Source: Bacteroidota bacterium (lineage in GTDB: Bacteria > Bacteroidota > Bacteroidia > Chitinophagales > Chitinophagaceae). Taken from it: a stretch of 64,000 bases of DNA. The translations under genes were made by a program, and so were the position numbers. Positions 36,340-45,166 of the stretch are shown one piece after another. The DNA lies in NCBI GenBank assembly GCA_018266555.1, contig JAFEAF010000019.1, positions 1-64,000 of the forward strand, written 5' to 3'. Every line of letters begins with the position of its first letter. Within the stretch, counting starts at the first letter, position 1. Under the pieces are notes generated by a model. That model did not search any database and was not told where the DNA came from. It was given only the letters and a program-made list of their open reading frames with translations.

Positions 36340-37326
36340 ATGAAAAAAACAAGAATTCTTTTAATGTGGGCAATTCCTATTGCAGCTATAGTATCATGCA
36401 ACAATCTGGATTTTAAAAAAACAAAAAGCGGAGTCTTGTATAAAATTCTTTCTACCGGTAACCCGAAAGATTCCCTGGCAAAACCCGGACAGATTATGAA
36501 GTTTAATGTTATCTCAAAACTTAATGATTCTGTATTGTACACCAGTTATGGCAAGATGCCGGGATTTGTAAGAGTACCTAATTCCATGGAAACCGAATAT
36601 TCTCCAGCAGAAGTTTTCCCACTATTAAGGAAAGGGGACAGCGTGGTGGTTGTTACGCTTACCGATTCGATTATTGCAAAAGGGCAAGGTGAGCAACTGC
36701 CCCCCGGCACTAAAAAAGGAGACCGTCTATCAACTACTTTTAAAATTCTGGAGTTATTCAGCAATGATAGTCTCGCCCGTTTGGATTATGATGCTGAAAT
36801 GAAGAAAGATGAACCCAGGCGTCAAAAAGAATCTGCCGAACAGGAAATAAAAATGCAGGAACAACAAAAAGTGGATTTACAAAAAGAGATGGCAGAATAC
36901 AAACAAAGCGGAGAAATAGATAAAGAGTTAAAAGCTATGGAAGCCTACCTTGACGCTAAGAAGATTCATGCACAAAAAACGGGCATGGGCGTTTTTGTTG
37001 ATATAAAACTACAAGGCGATGGCCCTGCAATTGATTCGGGCAAAGTGGTTACAATAAAATATACTGGGAGAAAAATCGATACTGATAGTATATTTCAAAG
37101 CAACACCTATTCATTCGTTCTTGGAAAAATGCAGGTGATTCAAGGATGGGAACAGGGTTTGCAATTATTTAAAAAAGGAGGTAAAGGGACACTGTATATT
37201 CCCGGATTCCTTGCTTATGGAAGCAAAGTGGCGCCGGGATCACCGTTTAAACCTTTTGAACCATTAATGTTTGATGTAGAAGTGATGGATGTAAAAGACA
37301 ATACCCCTCCTCCAGTGAATCAGTAA
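36340..37326 (+). CDS. FKBP-type peptidyl-prolyl isomerase lipoprotein (GldI-like)
   Basis: A 328-residue lipoprotein (lipobox AIVSC, Cys 20) with two FKBP-like parts. The N-terminal one (about 30-145) has SVVVVTLTDSI and ends TTFKILEL; it is degenerate. A charged helical linker (150-205, EQEIKMQEQQKVDLQKEMAE) leads to a C-terminal FKBP domain (about 212-318) with GKVVTIKYTGR, FVLGKMQVIQGWEQGLQLF and GTLYIPGFLAYGS, the usual active-site pattern. GldI of gliding Bacteroidota is an FKBP lipoprotein needed for type IX secretion; equivalence is possible but unproven. Folding of exported proteins is the likely role. Confidence 0.85.
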   Translation: MKKTRILLMWAIPIAAIVSCNNLDFKKTKSGVLYKILSTGNPKDSLAKPGQIMKFNVISKLNDSVLYTSYGKMPGFVRVPNSMETEYSPAEVFPLLRKGDSVVVVTLTDSIIAKGQGEQLPPGTKKGDRLSTTFKILELFSNDSLARLDYDAEMKKDEPRRQKESAEQEIKMQEQQKVDLQKEMAEYKQSGEIDKELKAMEAYLDAKKIHAQKTGMGVFVDIKLQGDGPAIDSGKVVTIKYTGRKIDTDSIFQSNTYSFVLGKMQVIQGWEQGLQLFKKGGKGTLYIPGFLAYGSKVAPGSPFKPFEPLMFDVEVMDVKDNTPPPVNQ

Positions 37327-37346
37327 GAATTATTTTTATATAGGGG

Positions 37347-37376
37347 ATAAAGAACAGCAAGATTGCTGTTCTTTAT
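37347..37376. terminator. Bidirectional terminator, FKBP / folP
   Basis: ATAAAGAACAGCA at 37347-37359 and TGCTGTTCTTTAT at 37364-37376 form a perfect 13-bp stem around AGAT. It serves the FKBP gene and overlaps the stop codon of the convergent folP gene. Confidence 0.85.
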
Positions 37377-38203
37377 TTATTTGTATAAGCTTCAACAAGC
37401 TGAATGGTTTGTTTAGCTTCTTTCACATCATGCACTCTTAATATTTTTGCTCCGTTCAGCAATGCAATTGTATTCAAAACTATAGTTCCAGTTAATGCAT
37501 TTCCGGATGTGGCACCGATAGATTTATATATAAAAGACTTGCGGGAAAGCCCTGCAAGAATAGGGCATTGTAATTTTTCAAATGACGAAAGGTTTTGCAA
37601 CAATTCGAAATTATGTGTTATGGTTTTCCCAAATCCAAAACCGGGATCAATAATAATATCTTTTATTCCCGCTTCCTGCAGTGATTTGATTTTTTTTTGC
37701 AAAAACCCGAATACTTCCGAAGTCACATTTTCATAAAATGGATGAGCTTGCATCGTTTTCGGAACTCCCTGCATGTGCATTAACACATAAGGAACCTCTA
37801 GCAGTGCAATAACCTGAATCATATTTTCATCCATACCTCCGGCACTGATATCATTTATTATGCTGGCACCAGCATCAATGGTTTCTTTGGCTACTTTGGA
37901 ATAAAAAGTATCAATCGAAATTAAAGATTGAGGAAAGTAATTATATATTGCTTTTACAGGTTCCAACACTCTCTTTAACTCCTCATCAGCAGATATCAAC
38001 TCACTTCCCGGCCTGGTACTTTGCCCGCCAATATCAAGTATATCGGCACCGTCTTGAATCATTTGTTCTGCAGCTTTCAAGATCTCATGTAATCCTGACC
38101 TGCGGCTGCCTGAATAAAAAGAATCCGGTGTGATGTTTATTATACCCATCACCAGCGGTTTATCCACAGTCAATGATCTTCCTTTGCAATTCAATTCAAA
38201 CAT
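37373..38203 (-). CDS. folP: Dihydropteroate synthase
   Basis: A 276-residue folate-synthesis enzyme that joins p-aminobenzoate to 6-hydroxymethyl-7,8-dihydropterin diphosphate. The two pterin-binding signatures are clear: MGIINITPDSFYSGSR (19-34) and ADILDIGGQSTRPGS (53-67), the latter carrying the loop where sulfonamide resistance changes arise. Further motifs are INDISAGG, DIIIDPGFGFGKT and GLSRKSFI. Length is typical. It is divergent from the DUF1599-BT_3928 gene pair, an arrangement I recall from other Bacteroidota. Its stop lies inside the terminator stem. Confidence 0.95.
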   Translation of the reverse strand: MFELNCKGRSLTVDKPLVMGIINITPDSFYSGSRRSGLHEILKAAEQMIQDGADILDIGGQSTRPGSELISADEELKRVLEPVKAIYNYFPQSLISIDTFYSKVAKETIDAGASIINDISAGGMDENMIQVIALLEVPYVLMHMQGVPKTMQAHPFYENVTSEVFGFLQKKIKSLQEAGIKDIIIDPGFGFGKTITHNFELLQNLSSFEKLQCPILAGLSRKSFIYKSIGATSGNALTGTIVLNTIALLNGAKILRVHDVKEAKQTIQLVEAYTNK

Positions 38204-38449
38204 TTAGCCTTTGTTCGTTAATTTTGAAGCTAAAGATAATTATATGAATCCTATTAGTCAGAGAATAAATGGATGCATTTCAATTGCTCGTGGTTACATG
38301 CAAAAACAAGGGCGCCAAACCTTATGTGCTTTTGAGGAAGCTACAAATTAAAATAGGTAAGGTTTCAATAGATAATTTTTGAGATGGACCCGGCTATATT
38401 TGAATAGCAGTTTTTAAATTTTCTGATGAAATAGAATGATTTGATTTTT
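38204..38449. other. Divergent intergenic region, possible 35-residue ORF
   Basis: Contains the promoters of folP (a -7-like TATCTTTA on the minus strand at 38238-38231) and of the DUF1599 gene. A plus-strand ATG frame at 38244-38351 would encode 35 residues (MNPISQRINGCISIARGYMQ...). It has no known motif and may be chance. Confidence 0.35.
38395..38402 (+). promoter_or_regulatory. -7 box of the DUF1599 gene
   Basis: TATATTTG fits TAnnTTTG exactly and lies 47 bases before the ATG at 38450. The nearest TTTTTG (38376-38381) is only 13 bases upstream, closer than usual, so the -33 element is uncertain. Confidence 0.45.
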
Positions 38450-38989
38450 ATGACTAACACCAATTTGCAATATGACAAGGTAATTTCTTCATGCAGGGAA
38501 ATTTTTTTAAAGAAGGCACTAGATTATGGAACTGCATGGCGGGTGTTGCGTACCATTTCCATCGTGGATCAGATTTTCATTAAAGCGCAACGTATCCGGA
38601 CTATCCAGCAAAAAGGTTTGCAAAAAGTGGCCGATGATATTACGGCCGAATTTCAAGGCATTATCAACTATGGGTTGATCGGGTTGATTCAACTCGAACT
38701 TCCCCGGGATACACCTGAAGAAATGGACATTGAGAAAGTCATTTCGTTATACAATGCTAATGCAGATGCATCCAAAAAAGTAATGATGGACAAAAACCAT
38801 GATTATGGTGAAGCCTGGAGATCCATGAGCCAGGAAAGTTTTGTGGATCTTGTGCTTATGAAATTGCAACGCATCCGTCAGATTCTTATCAATGAAGGTA
38901 AAACGATCATGAGTGAAGGCATTGATGCCAATTTTATTGACATTATTAATTATTGCGTTTTCGCCCTGATATTGATGAATGAAGATTAG
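38450..38989 (+). CDS. DUF1599 protein, internally duplicated
   Basis: A 179-residue cytoplasmic protein. The start ATG at 38450 is preferred to a TTG nine bases earlier. It consists of two homologous halves: ALDYGTAWRVLRTISIVDQI with IKAQRIRTIQ in the first, and NHDYGEAWRSMSQESFVDLV with MKLQRIRQI in the second, each about 85 residues and helical. This matches the DUF1599 family, conserved in Bacteroidota with unknown function. The nearby folP and the BT_3928-type gene downstream (33-base gap) are its usual neighbours, suggesting a shared housekeeping role. Confidence 0.85.
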   Translation: MTNTNLQYDKVISSCREIFLKKALDYGTAWRVLRTISIVDQIFIKAQRIRTIQQKGLQKVADDITAEFQGIINYGLIGLIQLELPRDTPEEMDIEKVISLYNANADASKKVMMDKNHDYGEAWRSMSQESFVDLVLMKLQRIRQILINEGKTIMSEGIDANFIDIINYCVFALILMNED

Positions 38990-39022
38990 AAATCGTTGGG
39001 AATTAAATCAACCCGGTTTATT

Positions 39023-40189
39023 ATGAAACTCATTACTACAATTGTTCGAATTATCGTTGCTGTGCTGTTTATATTTTCCGGGTTAATAAAAGCCAATGAC
39101 CCGCTTGGCCTGAGTTATAAAATGCAGGAGTTTTTTGAAGCATGGAACGATAGTTTATCCAAAGGTTCATTTTTCCTGAATCATACACTAATTAATTTCT
39201 TTGATTTTTTGCATCAACATTCGCTGACGCTGGCTGTTATCATGATTGCATTTGAAATCATTGCCGGTGCAGCTTTATTACTGGGATGGCAGATGCGTTT
39301 TTTTAGCCGGTTCCTTTTGCTATTGATTTTATTTTTCACATTTCTCACCGGATATGCATTGCTTTCAGGTAAATTTAAAAATTGCGGATGTTTCGGTGAT
39401 TGCATCCCGATTACTCCGAAAACCTCATTTTTGAAAGATATAGTATTGACAGTACTAATCTTTTTTCTTTTTTGGCAACGAAAAAAAATACAACCTTTCT
39501 TTACCCGGAAGACTGGCTTAATTGCCATGGTTTTGGTAACAGTTTTTAGTTTCGGTGTTCAGTGGTACATGCTCACCTATTTGCCGGTATGGGATTGTTT
39601 GCCATTTAAAGTGGGCAATAATATTTCAGAACAAATGAAAATACCTGCGGATGCAGTACCAGATAGTACTGTAATCACTTTTGTTTATAACAGACAGGGA
39701 AAAGAAGTTGAGTTCACTTCAGATAATTTTCCACCCGATTTTAATGATTCATTGTACAAATTTGTAAACCGTCATGATAAACTGATTCGTAAAGGGAAAA
39801 ATAATGAACCGCCCATCAAAGGATTTGTTTTATCTGGAGTTACCAATGTAGATTCGACACAGATAGTACTAAGCCAGCCTTACGCTGTTTTATTATTCTG
39901 TATGGATTTTTCCGAGCCGGTTTCCCGATGGGAGAGAGATTTTGCCAAATTATACGGGGAAGCTAAAAACAAAAATATTCCTGTTTATGTGGTGACATCC
40001 AGGATGGATCAGGCGACTGCAACATTTGCAGGTACTTCTTTGGCTACAATCCCGATTTTTAAATGCGATTATACTGCCATCCGAACCGCAGCAAGAACGA
40101 ATCCTTGTTTATATTTACTAAAACAAGGAACAATCCTTGGAAAATGGAGTTATAAACAGATAAATAGTGCTATCAAAAAACTACCTTAA
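39023..40189 (+). CDS. BT_3928-type DoxX membrane protein with thioredoxin-like tail
   Basis: A 388-residue membrane protein. The ATG at 39023 (MKLITTIVRIIVAVLFIFSG) is the natural start; a TTG 27 bases earlier is in frame but lacks support. The N-terminal half has four to five membrane segments with a DoxX-like pattern (IFSGLIKANDPLGLSYKMQEFFE) and a CGCFGDC loop near 120, possibly redox-active. After about residue 190 a periplasmic part ends in a thioredoxin-like domain (VLLFCMDFSEPVSRWERDFA, VYVVTSR) without a CxxC. Similar proteins in Bacteroidota are called BT_3928 family. It probably acts in envelope redox or respiration, which is inference. Confidence 0.82.
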   Translation: MKLITTIVRIIVAVLFIFSGLIKANDPLGLSYKMQEFFEAWNDSLSKGSFFLNHTLINFFDFLHQHSLTLAVIMIAFEIIAGAALLLGWQMRFFSRFLLLLILFFTFLTGYALLSGKFKNCGCFGDCIPITPKTSFLKDIVLTVLIFFLFWQRKKIQPFFTRKTGLIAMVLVTVFSFGVQWYMLTYLPVWDCLPFKVGNNISEQMKIPADAVPDSTVITFVYNRQGKEVEFTSDNFPPDFNDSLYKFVNRHDKLIRKGKNNEPPIKGFVLSGVTNVDSTQIVLSQPYAVLLFCMDFSEPVSRWERDFAKLYGEAKNKNIPVYVVTSRMDQATATFAGTSLATIPIFKCDYTAIRTAARTNPCLYLLKQGTILGKWSYKQINSAIKKLP

Positions 40190-40205
40190 GCGCTAATCTA
40201 TAACC

Positions 40206-41255
40206 ATGTTACGATTCATTGCCAAAAAGTTTTTATACAGCCTGCTTGTATTAATAGGAGTAGTGATGCTTGTTTTCTTCTTATTCCAGGGCTTTGGTGA
40301 CCCGGCAAGATTAGTGATGGGGCAAACCGGAGATTCTGCAACACAAGCTAATATCCGGAAAGAACTGTATCTCGACCAGCCAAAATGGAAACAATTTTTA
40401 TTTTACCTTGATGATGTTTCACCCATCTGCGTTCACAGCAAGAATGAAATACAAAAGAAGAATCTCAGGGGAATTTTTATAGGGGGCGAAGAAAAATTCG
40501 GGATAAAAATTCCTTATCTCCGTCAGTCATATCAAAGTAAAAGGGATGTTTGGAACATATTAATGCAGGCTTTGCCGGGAACACTAATGCTGGCTGTTGC
40601 TGCCATGCTTATTGCAATTATTTTAGGTATCCCATTAGGAGTACTTGCAGCAGTGAAACAAAACAGCTGGTTGGATACCTCTGCTGTGTTTTCCAGTATC
40701 ATTGGTATTTCAGCACCCTCATTTTTCATGGGCATTATCATTGCTTATGTTTTTGGATTTGTTTTAAGCGATTGGACAGGGCTTCATATTTCCGGTAACT
40801 GGTTTGATATTGATGATGCCACCGGGGCCAGGAGGCTGACTTTACAAAACCTTATTCTCCCTGCAATCACATTAGGTATTCGGCCTTTAGCTATCATCAC
40901 CCAGTTGACACGGAGTGCTATGCTTGACGTATTAGAACAAGACTTTATCCGGACAGCATATGCAAAAGGGCTTTCAAAAAGAGTGGTGATATGGAAACAT
41001 GCTTTGCGCAATGCCTTGAACCCTGTAATCACTGCAGTGACTGGTTGGTTTGCCGAATTACTGGCCGGTGCGTTTTTTGTTGAATATATTTTTGGATGGC
41101 AGGGGATTGGAAAAGTGACCGTTGATGCATTGGAAAAGCTGGACTACCCGGTAGTTATGGGTTCTGTTCTGATCACTGCTGCATTTTTTATAGTTATCAA
41201 TATCCTGGCAGATATACTTTATGGAATTGTAGACCCACGGGTCAGGATACAATGA
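40206..41255 (+). CDS. ABC transporter permease, DppB/OppB type
   Basis: A 349-residue inner-membrane permease of the peptide/nickel importer type. The start MLRFIAKKFLYSLLVLIGVVM is the conserved first helix; the GQTGDSATQANIRKELYLDQP loop, six or so membrane helices, the coupling motif RTAYAKGLSKRVVIWKHALR and the end FGWQGIGKVTVDALEKLDYP, DILYGIVDPRVRI all match. Such permeases work with a second permease, ATPases and a binding protein; none of these is in the window, so the partners must lie elsewhere. The gene follows the BT_3928-type gene by 16 bases and may be read with it. Confidence 0.9.
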   Translation: MLRFIAKKFLYSLLVLIGVVMLVFFLFQGFGDPARLVMGQTGDSATQANIRKELYLDQPKWKQFLFYLDDVSPICVHSKNEIQKKNLRGIFIGGEEKFGIKIPYLRQSYQSKRDVWNILMQALPGTLMLAVAAMLIAIILGIPLGVLAAVKQNSWLDTSAVFSSIIGISAPSFFMGIIIAYVFGFVLSDWTGLHISGNWFDIDDATGARRLTLQNLILPAITLGIRPLAIITQLTRSAMLDVLEQDFIRTAYAKGLSKRVVIWKHALRNALNPVITAVTGWFAELLAGAFFVEYIFGWQGIGKVTVDALEKLDYPVVMGSVLITAAFFIVINILADILYGIVDPRVRIQ

Positions 41256-41355
41256 CATCCGGCTGACAGAAATTTTTTTCTTCACATTTTATTTAGATCA
41301 GTCTTTTTAATTTCGATTTATTGTAAATTACATAAATCAGGTTTCAATTCATTCT

Positions 41356-41793
41356 ATGGAAAAAGTGATTACGATATTAGGCAGAAAACAGCCGTACTTT
41401 AATACGGTCACATCCGACACTGCATTGAATGATGCCCTTCATAAAATGAACTGTGAAAATATACGTTACCTGATTGTAATGGATGGCGATCGCTTTCTCG
41501 GATTATTATCGGAGCATGACATATTTTCTAAAACAATGATGAAACAACTTCCTTTAGAAAGAATGACTGTCGGCCAAATTATGAAGACCGGGATTCCTAT
41601 CGTAGATTCGGAAGAAACAGTAGAAAACTGCCTGAAGATGATGCAGCTTTTTAAAGTTCACCACCTGCCCGTATTCGATGATTTTCGTTTTTGCGGCGTA
41701 GTATCCAGTGATGATATTTTGCAGGAAGCTATGCAGCACCGAAAAGATATTTTCGACGAAGAAAGTGACAGGCTTTTTTCTATCAGCGATTAG
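41356..41793 (+). CDS. CBS-domain pair protein
   Basis: A 145-residue cytoplasmic protein made of two CBS motifs: residues 10-65 (FNTVTSDTALNDALHKM, then YLIVMDGDRFLGLLSEHDI) and 72-130 (VGQIMKTGIPIVDSEETVEN, then HHLPVFDDFRFCGVVSSDDI). A CBS pair binds adenosine nucleotides such as AMP or ATP and senses energy state. There is no attached enzyme domain, so it is a stand-alone regulator of unknown target. Its stop codon overlaps that of the convergent DUF721 gene. Confidence 0.88.
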   Translation: MEKVITILGRKQPYFNTVTSDTALNDALHKMNCENIRYLIVMDGDRFLGLLSEHDIFSKTMMKQLPLERMTVGQIMKTGIPIVDSEETVENCLKMMQLFKVHHLPVFDDFRFCGVVSSDDILQEAMQHRKDIFDEESDRLFSISD

Positions 41794-42071
41794 TGAACAA
41801 TTATTTCTGAGATTATTTTTTTACCTAATGTTTCATTTACTCTCGCTTTGATTTTTTCCTTTTGGAAGATCAGTTCATTTTTTAAAGGAGCCACATGAGT
41901 GGTAATGATAAGTTTATCACCGATGATTTGCAGTTTATCGGTGTAGCGGGCAATTGTTTTTCCCATAATCTGTTCCCAGGCATCCTCAATCTGCATGGCC
42001 TGTATATCTCCTTTAATACGGCTTTGTTCAAGGAATTGCTGTATGGCATCGCTGATTGAAAATTCTCCCAT
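41790..42071 (-). CDS. DUF721 protein, DciA-like
   Basis: A 93-residue protein of the DUF721 family: SISDAIQQFLEQSRIKGDIQA, then EDAWEQIMGKTIARYT, then strands KLQIIGDKLIITTHVAPLKNELIF and the closing ARVNETLGKKIISEIIVH. DciA, the founding functional member, loads the replicative DnaB helicase in bacteria that lack DnaC. Short Bacteroidota members are often encoded beside recF, as here (110 bases upstream). The helicase-loading role is therefore plausible but inferred. The last codons overlap the stop of the convergent CBS gene by four bases. Confidence 0.85.
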   Translation of the reverse strand: MGEFSISDAIQQFLEQSRIKGDIQAMQIEDAWEQIMGKTIARYTDKLQIIGDKLIITTHVAPLKNELIFQKEKIKARVNETLGKKIISEIIVH

Positions 42072-42181
42072 AGAAAACTAAAATACGAAAGTAAAAAGTA
42101 AAAAAACAATTTTCAAAAATCCTTGTCTTTCCTGAAACCGAAGTTCCCGGTTTTTACATTTTGATTTTTTAAATTAGAGCA

Positions 42182-43264
42182 CTAAAGCTCTATCAATTGA
42201 TAGGTTGTTGCCATAGATTTTAAATGTTGTTCCATTCTTTCCCTGTTGGTGTCAGTAATAAAGACCTGCCCTTCATTGTTGATACATACATATTGGAGAA
42301 GGTTAGCAATCCTGCTTTCATCCAATTTTTCAAATACATCATCCAGCAACAGGAGCGGAGTAAATCCTTTTTCCTTTTTTAAGATTTCCATCTCTGCCAG
42401 TTTCAGTGCGAACAGCAAACTTTTGCGTTGCCCCTGGGACGCTATATTGCGGAACAATAATTTACCCAGGAAGATTTCTAAATCATCTTTGTGAATACCG
42501 CAGGTACTTCTCTGTGCACGGCAATCCTTTTGCCTGGAGTTTTTCAATAATTCACCGAATGAGCCATTCAATAATTCACTTTCAAATAAAAATTGAATTT
42601 CTTCAGGTTGTTGTGCAATTTCAAGATATAGCCTGATGACCATCGGAAAGAAGCGAGTCAAAAATTTTTTTCTGGCATTGAAAATAAAGCTGCCGGGTTC
42701 AATGAGTTGTTTATCTAAGATATCCATAACCGAAAAATCATTAATACCAGATTCGGCAAAGGAGCGTAATAATGCATTACGTTGTTGAAGAATTTTATTG
42801 TAGGTGATCAGGCTTTTCAGGTACTCGGCATCCAATTGCGATAACAACGCATCCAGGAATTTTCTTCTTTCTTCACTTCCACCGGTAATCAGTTGTGCAT
42901 CATCCGGCGCAATGATAACGCAGGGATAGTGTCCGATATGCTGTGAAAACTTTTCATATGTATCGCCATTCACAGAAAATTCTTTTTTACCGGGTTCTCT
43001 AAGAATGCATAGGGCCTTTTCTTCTTTTCCATTCAGAAAAAATTTTCCTTCAATTCTGAAACCGTTTTGCCCCTGATGGGCACTGTTGCTATCTGAACGG
43101 ATAAAATAGCTTTTGGTAAAACAGAGGTAATGAATGGCATCCAGCAGGCTGGTTTTACCGGTTCCATTGTTACCGCATATACATACGATACGCCGGGTAA
43201 ATTCAAAATTTCGGCAATTGTAATTTTTAAATTGGGTGAGTTTTATATCTTTAATTTGCAACAT
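42182..43264 (-). CDS. recF: DNA replication and repair protein RecF
   Basis: A 360-residue SMC-like ATPase that loads RecA at gapped DNA with RecO and RecR. The start MLQIKDIKLTQFKNY is characteristic; Walker A is GNNGTGKTS (31-39), the ABC signature is SQGQRKSLLFALKLAE, and Walker B with D-loop is LLLLDDVFEKLDESR. The helical arm in the middle is the usual one and the length fits. It lies upstream of the DUF721 gene on the same strand and is divergent from pdhA. Confidence 0.95.
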   Translation of the reverse strand: MLQIKDIKLTQFKNYNCRNFEFTRRIVCICGNNGTGKTSLLDAIHYLCFTKSYFIRSDSNSAHQGQNGFRIEGKFFLNGKEEKALCILREPGKKEFSVNGDTYEKFSQHIGHYPCVIIAPDDAQLITGGSEERRKFLDALLSQLDAEYLKSLITYNKILQQRNALLRSFAESGINDFSVMDILDKQLIEPGSFIFNARKKFLTRFFPMVIRLYLEIAQQPEEIQFLFESELLNGSFGELLKNSRQKDCRAQRSTCGIHKDDLEIFLGKLLFRNIASQGQRKSLLFALKLAEMEILKKEKGFTPLLLLDDVFEKLDESRIANLLQYVCINNEGQVFITDTNRERMEQHLKSMATTYQLIEL

Positions 43265-43341
43265 GAGCCTGCAAAATAAATGGTAATCCTTAAACTGCTA
43301 AATCCTTCATATTCAAAAGCGATTATTTCCTTTTTTAACCT

Positions 43342-43349
43342 TATTTTTG
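43342..43349 (+). promoter_or_regulatory. -7 box of pdhA
   Basis: TATTTTTG fits TAnnTTTG exactly, 23 bases before the ATG at 43373. The -33 element is not clear. Confidence 0.5.
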
Positions 43350-43372
43350 CACCCGCTTAATTCAACCACCGG

Positions 43373-44398
43373 ATGGTAGAAAAAACACAAACAGCCAAAC
43401 CCAAATCAACCAAGTTTTCAAAAGAAACTTACCTGTATTGGTATGAACTGATGCAATTGATTCGCCAGTTTGAACTAATGGCAGAGGAAAAATATAAAAT
43501 GGATGGAAAGATCAGGGGATTCTTTCATGCATATGTAGGACAGGAAGCTATTGCCGCCGGATGCATGACAGCTACAAGACCAGAAGATCTATTTATCACG
43601 GCATACCGGGATCATGGACTGGCCATTTCTAAAGGAGTTTCAGTGAATAGCTGCATGGCCGAATTGTATGGAAAAGCTACCGGGAATTCCAAAGGGAAGG
43701 GAGGAAGTATGCACTTCTTTGGTAAAGATGTAAATTTTTGGGGAGGCCATGGAATTGTAGGCGCTCAAATAGGAACAGGAGCAGGATTGGCATTTGCTGA
43801 ACAATACAGGGGAACTGATAACGTGGTTCTTTGTTTTTTTGGTGATGGTGCTGCCCGCCAGGGAATATTACATGAAACATTTAACCTGGCAATGCTTTGG
43901 AAGTTACCTGTGATTTTTATTTGCGAAAATAATAATTACGCCATGGGCACATCGGTCGAACGTTCATCGAATGTAATTGACATTTATAAACTGGCTGATG
44001 GATATGAAATGCCGGCAGATACCATTGATGGTATGAGTGCCGAAGCTGTACATGACGGTGTTAGCCGGGCTGTGAAAAGAGCAAGGGAAAAAGGGGGACC
44101 TACCTTACTTGAAATTAAAACTTATCGCTATAAAGGGCACTCCATCAGCGATCCGCAAAAATATCGCAGCAAAGAGGAAGTGGAAGAGTATAAAGAAAAA
44201 GATCCGATTCAGCAGGTTTTAAAAACAATATTAGGATCAGGCTTCGCTAAAGAATCAGATATAAAAGCTATTGATGACAGGGTAGGAGCTATAGTCGCAG
44301 AATCGGTAAAATTTGCTGAGGAAAGTCCATGGCCCGATGACAGTGAAGTGCTCAAAGATGTGTATATGGATAAAGATTATCCTTTTATCGTTGATTAA
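43373..44398 (+). CDS. pdhA: Pyruvate dehydrogenase E1 component, alpha subunit
   Basis: A 341-residue thiamine-diphosphate subunit. The ThDP motif runs from GDG (157-159, in CFFGDGAARQG) to the NNN (186-188) in ICENNNYAMGT; the substrate-site HAYVGQEAIAAG (52-63) and the C-terminal loop TYRYKGHSISDPQKYRSKEE are conserved. With E1 beta and E2 it converts pyruvate to acetyl-CoA. A branched-chain 2-oxoacid dehydrogenase role is less likely because of the length and motif wording. The beta and E2 genes are not in the window. The N-terminal 17 residues are a Lys/Thr-rich extension. Confidence 0.93.
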   Translation: MVEKTQTAKPKSTKFSKETYLYWYELMQLIRQFELMAEEKYKMDGKIRGFFHAYVGQEAIAAGCMTATRPEDLFITAYRDHGLAISKGVSVNSCMAELYGKATGNSKGKGGSMHFFGKDVNFWGGHGIVGAQIGTGAGLAFAEQYRGTDNVVLCFFGDGAARQGILHETFNLAMLWKLPVIFICENNNYAMGTSVERSSNVIDIYKLADGYEMPADTIDGMSAEAVHDGVSRAVKRAREKGGPTLLEIKTYRYKGHSISDPQKYRSKEEVEEYKEKDPIQQVLKTILGSGFAKESDIKAIDDRVGAIVAESVKFAEESPWPDDSEVLKDVYMDKDYPFIVD

Positions 44399-44446
44399 CC
44401 TCTTAATTTCAATTCAACATTCACTAAAACATTTACAAAAATAAAA

Positions 44447-45130
44447 ATGGCAAAGACTAAGCATACAGGTACAACAGAAGAAGTCCTCATTGCAAAAGCA
44501 AAAGATTTTTGGGATCGTTACAGCAAACCTATTATGGTTATTTGTGTAGTGTTAGTTCTTTTAATCGGGGGATATTACGGATACCAGAATTTTATAAAAA
44601 GACCTAAAGAGCAAAAAGCATCTGATGCTATTTTTAAAGCAGAGGAATATTATCGTTTGGATTCTGTGAAATTAGCTTTGAATGGTGACGGGCAATACCC
44701 CGGGTTTCTCAGTGTCATCAGTAAGTATGATGGTACGGATGCTGCCAATCTGGCCTCATTTTATGCAGGTAGTTGTTATCTGAAGTTGGGTGATGATGCA
44801 AATGCTGTTAAGTATCTGAAAAAATTCAGCACAGATGCGAAACAAATCCAGGCAAGAGCTTATAAACTATTGGGAGATGCTTATGCCGATTTAGGGAAAA
44901 ATTCTGATGCATTGGAGAATTACAAGAAAGCAGCGAACGAGTTTACTGAAGATCAGGTCAACTCTGCTGAAGCTCTGTTTATGGCTGCTTACTTTGCAGA
45001 TAAGGTGATGAAAGATTCCAAACAAGCGATTTCATTGTATAAAGAACTGAAAGAAAAATACCCATCCACGCCGCAGGGAATAGATGCCGACAAGTACCTG
45101 GCTGTATTAGGTGTTTATGATGTGGAGTAA
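44447..45130 (+). CDS. Membrane-anchored TPR protein
   Basis: A 227-residue protein with a cytoplasmic N-terminus, one membrane helix (about 30-48, IMVICVVLVLLIGGYYGY) and a periplasmic TPR region: SFYAGSCYLKLGDDANAVKYLKK, QARAYKLLGDAYADLGKNSDAL and ALFMAAYFADKVMKDSKQAI. The layout resembles YfgM/BamD-like helpers that bind nascent exported proteins. The specific role is unknown. It follows pdhA by 48 bases and probably shares its promoter; no terminator is visible between. Confidence 0.82.
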   Translation: MAKTKHTGTTEEVLIAKAKDFWDRYSKPIMVICVVLVLLIGGYYGYQNFIKRPKEQKASDAIFKAEEYYRLDSVKLALNGDGQYPGFLSVISKYDGTDAANLASFYAGSCYLKLGDDANAVKYLKKFSTDAKQIQARAYKLLGDAYADLGKNSDALENYKKAANEFTEDQVNSAEALFMAAYFADKVMKDSKQAISLYKELKEKYPSTPQGIDADKYLAVLGVYDVE

Positions 45131-45166
45131 GTTAACCCCTGATCCTTGAATCTTGTACTTTGTAGC

